From assembly GCA_963926925.1 (NCBI GenBank), contig CAWUZD010000057.1, positions 1-9,513 of the forward strand: a stretch of DNA of 9,513 nucleotides. The letters run 5' to 3'. A program made the translations under genes and the position numbers. Below, one piece after another: positions 1 to 5,522 of the stretch. The notes beneath the pieces were generated by a model. The model saw only the letters and a list, made by a program, of their open reading frames with translations, did no database searches and was not told the origin of the DNA. The stretch comes from Paralactobacillus_A sp963926925. GTDB taxonomy: Bacteria; Bacillota; Bacilli; Lactobacillales; Lactobacillaceae. Position 1 is the first letter of the stretch. Every line of letters begins with the position of its first letter.

Positions 1-218
1 AACATCAATATTTGCGCGTGTTAGGCTTTTCTAAGATGGGGCAGCAGTGGTTAAATCAACAACGTAAACAATTAACGTTGCCATTAATTACTAATATTAA
101 TGCGAAGTTAGCTCACGATTTATTAAAATTACAAATTAAAGTTGATGATGTGATAACATTATTAACTAATAACGAACAAAACTTTGGTCGGCGACCAATT
201 ATGAATATGAAAGGGTGA
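1..218 (+). CDS. tmcAL: tRNA(Met) cytidine acetate ligase TmcAL (YlbM), 3' end only
   Basis: The open frame enters from the left edge (frame 3, first full codon at base 3) and stops at TGA 216-218, so only about the last 71 residues are present. They carry the family's C-terminal pattern: an LRVLGF-type segment, a GQQWL stretch, then LPLITNI and a hydrophobic helix. In B. subtilis TmcAL uses acetate and ATP to make N4-acetylcytidine at the wobble C34 of elongator tRNA-Met; the catalytic N-terminal nucleotidyltransferase domain lies outside this window. The next gene is yceD after 7 bases, reproducing the ylbM-ylbN order of Firmicutes, which supports the call. The TTG at 12 is an internal Leu codon, not a start. 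Identification rests on the short tail plus synteny. Confidence 0.82.
   Translation, partial: HQYLRVLGFSKMGQQWLNQQRKQLTLPLITNINAKLAHDLLKLQIKVDDVITLLTNNEQNFGRRPIMNMKG
211..216 (+). promoter_or_regulatory. Ribosome binding site of yceD overlapping the tmcAL stop
   Basis: AAGGGT (within AAAGGGTGA) runs into the tmcAL stop codon TGA 216-218 and lies about 10 bases before the TTG start at 226. It supports the unusual TTG start and suggests translational coupling of the two genes. Confidence 0.55.
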
Positions 219-225
219 AAATAAT

Positions 226-789
226 TTGTTAAAGTGGACAGTTGAAGAATTACAAAGATACCGGCGGAAGCCTTTAAAATTTGATACAACCATTGATTTA
301 TCTGCTTCACTTCATGAACGTGATACGAAGATTCAAAAAGCAACACCAGTTCATGTTAGTGGTTATGTGAAGTTAGACCAAAATGTTTTTATTGTGAACT
401 TTAAGGCGGAAACAACCCTAACAGTACCATCAACTCGGAGTTTACAACCCGTTGATGTACCAACAGTAGTTACTGAAACAGAAATTTTTGCTCCTGAAGA
501 TGAAGATGTCTCACGTTTTGAAGAAGAAGCCCAAATGGTAATGACAATGGAAGATGATGACATTGTTGATGTTGAGAAGGCCGTTGAAGACTATTTGATT
601 TTGAGTATTCCAACCCAAGTTTTGACACCTGCCGAACAAAATGAAAATATTATGCCAAGTGGACAAGGTTGGCAAGTTATTTCTGAAAGTGATTATAATA
701 AGCAAAAGGCTGATCATGATGAACAACCAAATAATGCATTTGCCCAATTAAAGAATTTATTTGATAATGATTCATCGAATAATGATTAA
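226..789 (+). CDS. yceD: YceD/YlbN family protein (DUF177), 23S rRNA accumulation protein
   Basis: 187 residues, usual length for the family. The TTG start is chosen because LKWTVEEL at residues 2-9 matches the family's N-terminal KW...L pattern and a Shine-Dalgarno precedes it. The central PSTRSLQPV (68-76) sits where many homologues have a CxRCL-type pair of cysteines; here both are Ser (S69, S72). VEKAVEDYLILSIP (116-129) matches the conserved acidic/hydrophobic block, and the tail has an AQLKNLF motif. E. coli and plant DUF177 proteins are needed for normal 23S rRNA levels, and the gene is classically fused in operon to rpmF (ribosomal protein L32). Here no rpmF follows: a terminator ends the unit. 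Role in rRNA maturation is inferred from the family. It is probably cotranscribed with tmcAL. Confidence 0.88.
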   Translation: MLKWTVEELQRYRRKPLKFDTTIDLSASLHERDTKIQKATPVHVSGYVKLDQNVFIVNFKAETTLTVPSTRSLQPVDVPTVVTETEIFAPEDEDVSRFEEEAQMVMTMEDDDIVDVEKAVEDYLILSIPTQVLTPAEQNENIMPSGQGWQVISESDYNKQKADHDEQPNNAFAQLKNLFDNDSSNND

Positions 790-798
790 TAAGTAAAA

Positions 799-844
799 TA
801 AAAAATAACCGTAGTCTTGAATTCAAGACTACGGTTATTTTTTA
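799..844. terminator. Bidirectional intrinsic terminator, perfect palindrome
   Basis: A 46-base uninterrupted inverted repeat centred on GAATTC (819-824). GC-containing inner arms (ACCGTAGTCTTG and its complement) are flanked by an A-run on the left and a T-run on the right, so a U-tract follows the hairpin on either strand. It sits between the convergent yceD and yidC2 ends, five bases from the yidC2 stop, and should serve both. Confidence 0.92.
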
Positions 845-848
845 CTCT

Positions 849-1940
849 TTATTTACGATGTTGTTTACCAGCATTACGCTTTCGTAATTCAGCATGAATG
901 TCATCACTAGGAGTTGTGTTGTGACTGACATTATCATTAGCAGAGTTTGTTTGGTTTGCTTGTGAATGTCGTTGTTGCTTACCAGCGTTACGTTTCCGTA
1001 ATTCTTCGTGTAAATCGTGTTGTGATTCAACATGGTTATTATTGTTGTGATGAGTTGTAGTTGGTTCGTCATCATTGAAGGTATGTTCATCAACGACAAT
1101 TACAGGTGGTTCATCTTCCATTTCTTTAGCAAGCCGTTGCTTAATTTTAGGAGTAATCCAAAATGTAGTAAGCAATTGTTGCAAGATAGTAATTAAACCA
1201 CCGGCTAAGAAGTATAAACCTAAGCCAGCTGGTGAGATTAAGCAGACAATCAATGTCATTGCTGGTGACATTAATAATGCAAATTTCATTTGCCGCTTTT
1301 GGTCTTCTGGCAAACCGTGTAATGAAATGTAACCTTGAATAACGTAGGTTAATGTTGCCAGAATCGTTAGGATGATGTTGGAACTACCTAAATTAATACC
1401 GAAGAATGAACTGCTAGAAATTTGTTTAGAATATTCAATTGCCATGTATAATCCGGAGAAGACTGGTAATTGAATTAACATTGCTAAGAAACCGACACTT
1501 GGCATTAAGCTCATATTATTCTTACGATATACAGCCATCATTAATTGTTGCGTGCGGATTTGTTCTTCAGGTGTGTTAGCAACGCGTAAATGCTTTTGTA
1601 AAATATCAAGTTGTGGTTTTAAGACCCGCATTTTTTCTTGTTGTGTTGTCATTTTGCGGGCTTGATTAAGCATTAAGGGAAGTAAAATAATTCTTACGGT
1701 GACAGTAATGATCACAATTGCCCAACCAAAACTATTAGCATGATTGCCCATCATCATGGCAATCCATTGCATAAAGTGTTGAATTGGAACGGCTAAGTAT
1801 TTATATAATGTCCCATAGAAGAAACCAGTTGGTGGTTGTAAAGTTTGGGTATTTGCATTGGTACGACCACAAGCGGAAAGAGTAAGCATTAAAATGCCTA
1901 AGAGGGTCGCAATACTAAAAATACGCTTTTTGTTTTTCAT
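849..1940 (-). CDS. yidC2: Membrane protein insertase YidC2/OxaA (lipoprotein type)
   Basis: 363 residues. The protein inserts and helps fold membrane proteins, alone or with SecYEG. The N-terminus is a lipoprotein signal peptide: KNKKR, a hydrophobic stretch, then lipobox LSAC with Cys24 as the acylated residue. The YidC/Oxa core follows: TM1 about 66-90 with the conserved groove arginine (R83 in TVRIILLPL), a basic cytosolic coiled hairpin 92-140, TM2 147-170, TM3 188-205, and two close TMs 222-262. The cytosolic tail (265-363) is charged and His/Asn-rich and ends in two copies of an ELRKRNAGKQ motif (residues 309-324 and 347-362), typical of the positively charged tails of YidC2 paralogues that contact ribosomes. 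The solitary position, not beside rnpA/rpmH, fits the YidC2/YqjG-like paralogue rather than SpoIIIJ/YidC1. Its own promoter lies at 1975-2003; an AAAGAGG ribosome site precedes ATG. Confidence 0.93.
   Translation of the reverse strand: MKNKKRIFSIATLLGILMLTLSACGRTNANTQTLQPPTGFFYGTLYKYLAVPIQHFMQWIAMMMGNHANSFGWAIVIITVTVRIILLPLMLNQARKMTTQQEKMRVLKPQLDILQKHLRVANTPEEQIRTQQLMMAVYRKNNMSLMPSVGFLAMLIQLPVFSGLYMAIEYSKQISSSSFFGINLGSSNIILTILATLTYVIQGYISLHGLPEDQKRQMKFALLMSPAMTLIVCLISPAGLGLYFLAGGLITILQQLLTTFWITPKIKQRLAKEMEDEPPVIVVDEHTFNDDEPTTTHHNNNNHVESQHDLHEELRKRNAGKQQRHSQANQTNSANDNVSHNTTPSDDIHAELRKRNAGKQHRK
856..905 (-). repeat. Intragenic direct repeat, copy 2 (3' copy) in yidC2
   Basis: Encodes the second DIHAELRKRNAGKQHR unit. 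It aligns without gaps to 970-1019, offset by 114 bases (38 codons); many of the base differences are synonymous. Confidence 0.85.
970..1019 (-). repeat. Intragenic direct repeat, copy 1 in yidC2
   Basis: Encodes the first DLHEELRKRNAGKQQR unit. It is separated from the second copy by a Ser/Asn/Thr-rich linker, suggesting in-frame duplication of the basic tail motif. Confidence 0.85.
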
Positions 1941-1974
1941 TAATAAACCTCTTTAAAGCTAAATATATGTTTCT

Positions 1975-2003
1975 ACTATAATCTTAATTTCTAATTGAGA
2001 CAA
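1975..2003 (-). promoter_or_regulatory. Candidate promoter of yidC2
   Basis: On the minus strand TTGTCT (2003-1998) and TATAGT (1980-1975) are separated by exactly 17 bases. Both are close to the vegetative sigma-A consensus and lie about 35-60 bases before the yidC2 start, downstream of the acyP terminator. Confidence 0.65.
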
Positions 2004-2036
2004 TATGCGGCTGTAAATAATGAAAAAATATCTAAA

Positions 2037-2074
2037 AATAAAAGGTAGTTTGCTAAAACAAACTACCTTTTATT
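2037..2074 (-). terminator. Intrinsic terminator of acyP
   Basis: A 16-bp perfect stem (2037-2052 with 2059-2074, GGTAGTTTG core) and a 6-base loop, three bases beyond the acyP stop. Read on the minus strand it is followed by a U-rich stretch (around 2019-2036). It separates acyP from yidC2 transcription. Confidence 0.88.
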
Positions 2075-2076
2075 AG

Positions 2077-2349
2077 TTATCTTAAAATTTTAAAATCGTG
2101 ATAATTGTCTAAATTAACTTTTTCAACAGTGATATCAGTCACATGTCCTTGTGGGGAAGGACTTTGGCGAACATCATCAATAAATTGTTGTAACTTATCA
2201 TTATCATCACTTGTTGCTTCAATATAAACACTACCATCGGGTTCATTACGAACAAAACCGTGAATACCTAATTTATTGGCAATTTGTTGCGTATACCAAC
2301 GAAAATTAACACCTTGTACATGACCAAAAACATTAATTTTTACACCCAT
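2077..2349 (-). CDS. acyP: Acylphosphatase
   Basis: 90 residues, the standard size of this single-domain ferredoxin-like enzyme. It hydrolyses acyl phosphates such as acetyl phosphate or carbamoyl phosphate in the cytosol. The signature GHVQGVNFRWY (9-19) holds the phosphate-binding loop and catalytic Arg17, and GFVRNEPDGSVYIEA (31-45) holds catalytic Asn35; both catalytic residues are present. AGAAGG precedes the ATG. It is transcribed alone, between its own extended -10 promoter and a strong terminator, and divergently from the rlmP-like gene. A physiological substrate cannot be told from the sequence. Confidence 0.95.
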   Translation of the reverse strand: MGVKINVFGHVQGVNFRWYTQQIANKLGIHGFVRNEPDGSVYIEATSDDNDKLQQFIDDVRQSPSPQGHVTDITVEKVNLDNYHDFKILR

Positions 2350-2398
2350 ATATTTACCTTCTCTTTAATTATTTTTAAATAAGCTACTTCCACTAATT

Positions 2399-2410
2399 AT
2401 TATATCAATT
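2399..2410 (-). promoter_or_regulatory. Candidate extended -10 promoter of acyP
   Basis: On the minus strand AATTGATATAAT contains a perfect TATAAT (2404-2399) preceded by TGA, an extended -10. No good -35 is visible. Predicted transcription start is near 2392, leaving a leader of roughly 40 bases. The same 12-mer occurs before mltG. Confidence 0.5.
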
Positions 2411-2426
2411 TAGTGATAAATTACTG

Positions 2427-2435
2427 TGCTATAAT
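2427..2435 (+). promoter_or_regulatory. Candidate extended -10 promoter of the rlmP-like operon
   Basis: TGCTATAAT is a perfect extended -10 with TATAAT at 2430-2435. The -35 region is weak. Predicted start is around 2442, about 30 bases before the ATG at 2473, with AAGGAGAA between. Confidence 0.55.
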
Positions 2436-2472
2436 ACTTATGAACAAAAATTAAGGAGAACCTAATTTAATA

Positions 2473-3231
2473 ATGCATTACATTGAATCAGCTAAAAATG
2501 ATCAAATTAAACAAATTAAAAAATTAACACAAAAGAAATACCAACGGCGTGAAGGTAAGTATTTACTTGAAGATTGGCATTTGGTAGTTGACGCTATTCA
2601 TGCGCAAGCCGATGTTGAAATGATTTATACTACTTCTAAGTATGCTAACGAACCAATTTTACGTCGTTTTTATGATAAAATAACTTTAATTTCACCTGAA
2701 GTTGCGAAAGCATTAGCAACTACTGAAACACCACAAGGTATTTTTGCAATTGTTGGTTTACCACAACAAGAATTACCACAACATTTTGAAGGAGCTTGGT
2801 TATTATTAGATCGTGTCCAAGATCCTGGTAATGTTGGTACTATGGTAAGAAGTGCTGATGCCGCAGGTTTTGCTGGCGTTATTTTAGGAAATGGTAGTGT
2901 TGATGAATACAATCCTAAAGTATTACGTTCAATGCAAGGCAGTCAATTTCATATTGCGGTTTTACATGCTGATTTAAATGAAGTTGTTGATCGTTTTAAA
3001 GCTGAAGATATACCAGTTTACGGTTCTGAATTAAATGATCAAGCTGTACCTTATCGAGATATTGAACCTCGTGAAAACTTTGCATTAATTGTTGGTAATG
3101 AAGGTCACGGGATGAGTGCTGATTTGTTAACAAAGACATATCACAACTTATATATCCCGATTAAAGGTAAAGCAGAATCTTTGAATGTTGCCGTTGCAGC
3201 TGGTATTCTGATGTTTTGGTTAATAAAATAA
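2473..3231 (+). CDS. rlmP: TrmH/SpoU family rRNA 2'-O-methyltransferase, probable RlmP (YsgA)
   Basis: 252 residues. An N-terminal RNA-binding SpoU domain (about 12-95) is followed by a SPOUT knotted methyltransferase domain. The three diagnostic motifs are intact: DRVQDPGNVGTMVRSADAAG (113-132, with N120 and the likely catalytic R126), VGNEGHGMS (207-215) and YIPIKGKAESLNVAVAAG (227-244), which form the S-adenosylmethionine-binding knot. B. subtilis YsgA lies just upstream of pheS-pheT and is RlmP, which makes Gm2553 in the 23S rRNA A-loop; the same neighbourhood here makes RlmP the best guess. Another 23S rRNA or tRNA 2'-O-methyl site remains possible. ATG 2473 is favoured because MHYIESAKNDQIK matches family starts, although the AAGGAGAA ribosome site is about 14 bases away, which is long. 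The HD gene follows after 17 bases. Confidence 0.87.
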   Translation: MHYIESAKNDQIKQIKKLTQKKYQRREGKYLLEDWHLVVDAIHAQADVEMIYTTSKYANEPILRRFYDKITLISPEVAKALATTETPQGIFAIVGLPQQELPQHFEGAWLLLDRVQDPGNVGTMVRSADAAGFAGVILGNGSVDEYNPKVLRSMQGSQFHIAVLHADLNEVVDRFKAEDIPVYGSELNDQAVPYRDIEPRENFALIVGNEGHGMSADLLTKTYHNLYIPIKGKAESLNVAVAAGILMFWLIK

Positions 3232-3248
3232 GGAGTATCGCATAAATA

Positions 3249-3743
3249 ATGACACAAAAAATGGAACAATGGCGTAATGATCCTGAATATGTTGCTTTAG
3301 TAAGTGATTTATTAGCAAAGGATGCGGTTAAAGCTTTAGCAGCTTTTCCACAACATTACTATTCAAATCGCCTTAAACATTCAATTAGTGTTTCATATTA
3401 TAGTTATTTAATTGGCAAGAAGTTTCATTTAAATACCCGTGCTTTAGCACGTGCAGGATTATTGCATGATTTGTTTTATTATGATTGGCGCAACACACAT
3501 TTAACGTTATCTAAGCATAACCAATTACATCCACGTTTGGCATTACGGAATGCAGAACGGCTTACTAAGTTGACGCCAATGGAAAAGGATATTATTGTCA
3601 AACACATGTGGGGTGCAACAACAGCATTACCAAAGTATCGTGAAAGTTTTGTTGTTTCATTGGTCGATGACTATTGTGCTGTTGAAGAAGTTGTTGAACC
3701 ATTAATGCACCGTTTAGAACGTAAATTACATTTTATTGGTTAA
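3249..3743 (+). CDS. HD-domain protein, putative metal-dependent phosphohydrolase
   Basis: 164 residues forming a single HD superfamily domain. Candidate metal ligands appear in order: H44 (in LKHSISVSYYSY), the H73-D74 doublet (LLHDLFYYDW), H94, H119 (VKHMWG) and D140/D141. Members of this superfamily hydrolyse nucleotides or phosphodiesters, but the substrate cannot be predicted here, and no second domain, signal peptide or membrane segment is visible. It starts 17 bases after the rlmP-like stop with GGAG just after that stop, so the two are almost certainly one operon. Co-expression with an rRNA methylase hints at nucleotide or RNA metabolism, but that is inference only. No clear terminator follows. 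Confidence 0.85.
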   Translation: MTQKMEQWRNDPEYVALVSDLLAKDAVKALAAFPQHYYSNRLKHSISVSYYSYLIGKKFHLNTRALARAGLLHDLFYYDWRNTHLTLSKHNQLHPRLALRNAERLTKLTPMEKDIIVKHMWGATTALPKYRESFVVSLVDDYCAVEEVVEPLMHRLERKLHFIG

Positions 3744-3750
3744 AATCTTA

Positions 3751-3779
3751 TTTACTTAATATTGTTTTTAGTATAAAAT
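3751..3779 (+). promoter_or_regulatory. Candidate promoter of hxlR
   Basis: TTTACT (3751-3756) and TAAAAT (3774-3779) are separated by 17 bases, a reasonable sigma-A match. Predicted start is near 3786. The leader then holds GGAGA before ATG 3823. Confidence 0.42.
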
Positions 3780-3790
3780 ATTACAATATT
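3758..3790. promoter_or_regulatory. Candidate operator for the HxlR regulator
   Basis: AATATTGT (3758-3765) and its exact complement ACAATATT (3783-3790) form an inverted repeat with arm centres 25 bases apart. The left arm falls in the promoter spacer and the right arm on the predicted transcription start, the usual placement for autorepression. Binding by HxlR is inference; the AT-rich context makes chance inverted repeats more likely. Confidence 0.38.
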
Positions 3791-3822
3791 GTGAATAGTT
3801 TTATTTAATGGAGATTATTTAA

Positions 3823-4182
3823 ATGAAAGCAGCAACAATTGGTTTTACCAAAGAACAAAGTAAAGCCAATGATGATGAATTTCATTTATGTCCTAAATTT
3901 ATGAAAATCTTTTCTATTTTGGGTAAAAAGTGGAATGGCTTAATCATTGGCGTTTTGCTTGAAAATGGACCACAACGTTTTAAAGATTTTACTAAATATA
4001 TACCAGCTTGTTCTGACCGTGTTTTAGTTGAACGGTTGAAGGAATTAGAACATGAAGGGTTGGTACAACGCCAAACTTTCTCTAATTCTTCATTGATTCA
4101 ATATCGTTTAACTGAACGTGGTGACGACTTACGAACGGCTATTGAAGCAGTTCATTGTTGGGCTGACAAGTGGTTACGATGA
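3823..4182 (+). CDS. HxlR-family winged-helix transcriptional regulator
   Basis: 119 residues, usual size for a dimeric HxlR/YodB/HypR-type DNA-binding protein. The family core is clear: CPKFMKIFSILGKKWNGLIIGVL (23-45), the wing-helix segment RFKDFTKYIPACSDRVLVERLKELE (52-76), GLVQRQTF (79-86), YRLTERGDDL (94-103) and a C-terminal dimer helix ending in WADKWLR. Cys23 sits at the conserved N-terminal position used for redox sensing in YodB and HypR; C63 and C112 are further thiols. Sensing of quinones, aldehydes or disulfide stress is possible but not shown. Unlike many family members it has no divergent oxidoreductase gene beside it. It has its own candidate promoter and operator, and GGAGA precedes ATG. 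No terminator separates it from the T-box leader downstream. Confidence 0.92.
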   Translation: MKAATIGFTKEQSKANDDEFHLCPKFMKIFSILGKKWNGLIIGVLLENGPQRFKDFTKYIPACSDRVLVERLKELEHEGLVQRQTFSNSSLIQYRLTERGDDLRTAIEAVHCWADKWLR

Positions 4183-4210
4183 AGATTGTTATTAAAAGTT
4201 GATAATAAAT

Positions 4211-4440
4211 AAAAGCAATGCAGGAAAAGTAGTAGTTGTGATTAACAATATCCAGCGAGATTAGGATGGTGCGAGCTAATTAATTATTACACAACGAATT
4301 CATTTCCGAAGCTGATCTTGGGCGATAATATCAAAAAAGACTCCGGTAAAACCGTTATTTAATAAGTGTATAGTATTTTTGACTATAAATTAGGGTGGTA
4401 CCGCGAAGCTTCGTCCCTTTATGGGATGAAGCTTTTTTAT
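4211..4440 (+). promoter_or_regulatory. T-box riboswitch responding to uncharged tRNA-Phe
   Basis: The region between hxlR and pheS holds a complete T-box leader. Stem I is shown by GGAAA 4223-4227 pairing with TTTCC 4303-4307 and GTTGTG 4235-4240 with CACAAC 4290-4295, with an AGCGAGA/GGTG distal region at 4254-4275. The specifier codon is TTC at 4299-4301, followed by the usual A, which reads the GAA anticodon of tRNA-Phe. A short Stem III is CGGT 4344-4347 with ACCG 4351-4354. The T-box AGGGTGGTACCGCG spans 4392-4405, and its UGGU (4396-4399) complements an ACCA acceptor end. Antiterminator and terminator are mutually exclusive. A promoter is not certain; CTGACA (4163-4168) with TGTTAT 18 bases later, inside the hxlR 3' end, is a weak candidate, and readthrough from hxlR is possible. 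Confidence 0.95.
4406..4438 (+). terminator. T-box terminator hairpin before pheS
   Basis: AAGCTTCGTCCC (4406-4417) pairs with GGGATGAAGCTT (4423-4434) through 12 pairs including one G-U, with a 5-base loop and a run of six T (4433-4438). CCCT at 4415-4418 can instead pair with AGGG at 4392-4395 in the antiterminator, so the two folds exclude each other. Confidence 0.93.
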
Positions 4441-4471
4441 TTATTATTAGTAATTAAAGGAGGTTATATTT

Positions 4472-5521
4472 ATGGATTTGCAAGCGCAATTGCGACAAGT
4501 GTCTCAAGAAACGTTACCTCAAATTCAACAAGCACATGATTTAAAACAATTAAATCAAATTCGGGTAAATGTATTAGGAAAGAAAGGTTCAATTACAGCA
4601 ATTTTACGTGGTATGCGTGATATTGATTCTTTGGAACGTCCACAAGTTGGTAGTGCTGCTAATGAAGTGCGTGATGAAATTACTGATGCAATTGAAAAAC
4701 AACGGCAAGTAATTGAACAAGCAGCAATGAATGCAGCTTTAGCTGCTGAAACAATCGATGTTACTTTACCAGCACGGCCACTTAAACGCGGTGTTCCGCA
4801 CGTTATTAATCAAATTCTTGATGATTTAGAAGATTTATTTATTGGGATGGGCTACAAAGTCGTTGATGGTTATGAAGTTGAAGATGAACGGCATAACTTT
4901 GAAATGTTAAATATTCCTAAGAATCATCCTGCACGTGATATGCAAGATACTTTTTATATTAAAGATGATATTTTGTTACGGACTCATATGTCTCCAGATG
5001 AAGCACGGGAATTAGAAAGTCATGACTTTAGTCAAGGACCTTTGAAAATGGTTAGTCCTGGTCGTGTTTACCGGCGTGATACTGATGATGCTACGCATTC
5101 TCACCAATTCTTCCAAATGGAAGGTCAAGTAATTGATAAGAACATTACGATGTCTGATTTGAAAGGTACTTTAGAATACGCAATTCATCATATTTTTGGT
5201 ACTGATCGTAAAATTCGTTTCCGTCCAAGTTACTTCCCATTCACTGAACCATCGGTTGAAGTTGATATTTCTTGCTTTAATTGTGATGGTAAAGGTTGCC
5301 CTGTCTGCAAGTACAGTGGCTGGATTGAAGTTCTTGGTGCCGGCATGACCCATCCAAATGTATTACAAGCAGCTGGCGTTGATACTGATATTTATGGTGG
5401 CTTTGCCTTTGGTTTAGGAATTGATCGGTTTGCAATGCTCAAGTATGGCATTACTGATATTCGTGATTTTTACTTAAACGATGTACGGTTCTTACATCAA
5501 TTTAAGGGAGGTATTATTTAG
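4472..5521 (+). CDS. pheS: Phenylalanine--tRNA ligase alpha subunit
   Basis: 349 residues, normal for Gram-positive PheS. It forms the cytosolic alpha2beta2 enzyme with PheT and charges tRNA-Phe. An N-terminal tRNA-binding coiled coil (about 1-90) precedes the class II catalytic core. Visible elements are the HNFEMLNIPKNHPARDMQDTFY block (141-162), LLRTHMSP (168-175), motif 2 GRVYRRDTDDATHSHQFFQMEG (197-218), and motif 3 GGFAFGLGIDRFAML (309-323), whose FAFG contributes to the Phe pocket. Between them lies a four-cysteine knuckle (C268, C271, C276, C279), as in Bacillus PheS. A strong AAAGGAGG site precedes ATG. Expression should be controlled by the upstream T-box, rising when charged tRNA-Phe is short. 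Confidence 0.98.
   Translation: MDLQAQLRQVSQETLPQIQQAHDLKQLNQIRVNVLGKKGSITAILRGMRDIDSLERPQVGSAANEVRDEITDAIEKQRQVIEQAAMNAALAAETIDVTLPARPLKRGVPHVINQILDDLEDLFIGMGYKVVDGYEVEDERHNFEMLNIPKNHPARDMQDTFYIKDDILLRTHMSPDEARELESHDFSQGPLKMVSPGRVYRRDTDDATHSHQFFQMEGQVIDKNITMSDLKGTLEYAIHHIFGTDRKIRFRPSYFPFTEPSVEVDISCFNCDGKGCPVCKYSGWIEVLGAGMTHPNVLQAAGVDTDIYGGFAFGLGIDRFAMLKYGITDIRDFYLNDVRFLHQFKGGII
5504..5511 (+). promoter_or_regulatory. Ribosome binding site of pheT inside pheS
   Basis: AAGGGAGG lies within the last pheS codons, 11 bases before ATG 5523. It fixes the pheT start and points to coupled translation of the two subunits. Confidence 0.8.
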
Positions 5522-5522
5522 T

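Noticed and set aside
113..346. 77-codon minus-strand frame across the tmcAL-yceD junction.
   Set aside because: Hydrophobic low-complexity shadow of two genes in tight operon; no supporting signals.
842..1332. Overlapping open frames within yidC2 on both strands (842-1099 minus, 1075-1332 plus).
   Set aside because: They lie wholly in a well-supported gene, have no ribosome sites or recognisable protein features, and reflect the AT-rich code.
4405..4414. CGAAGCTTCG palindrome as a possible protein binding site.
   Set aside because: It is fully explained as part of the T-box antiterminator and terminator arms.
5481..5522. Upstream extension of pheT by 14 codons.
   Set aside because: It overlaps the pheS end, lacks a ribosome site and adds residues not seen in PheT; ATG 5523 has AAGGGAGG and the family N-terminus.
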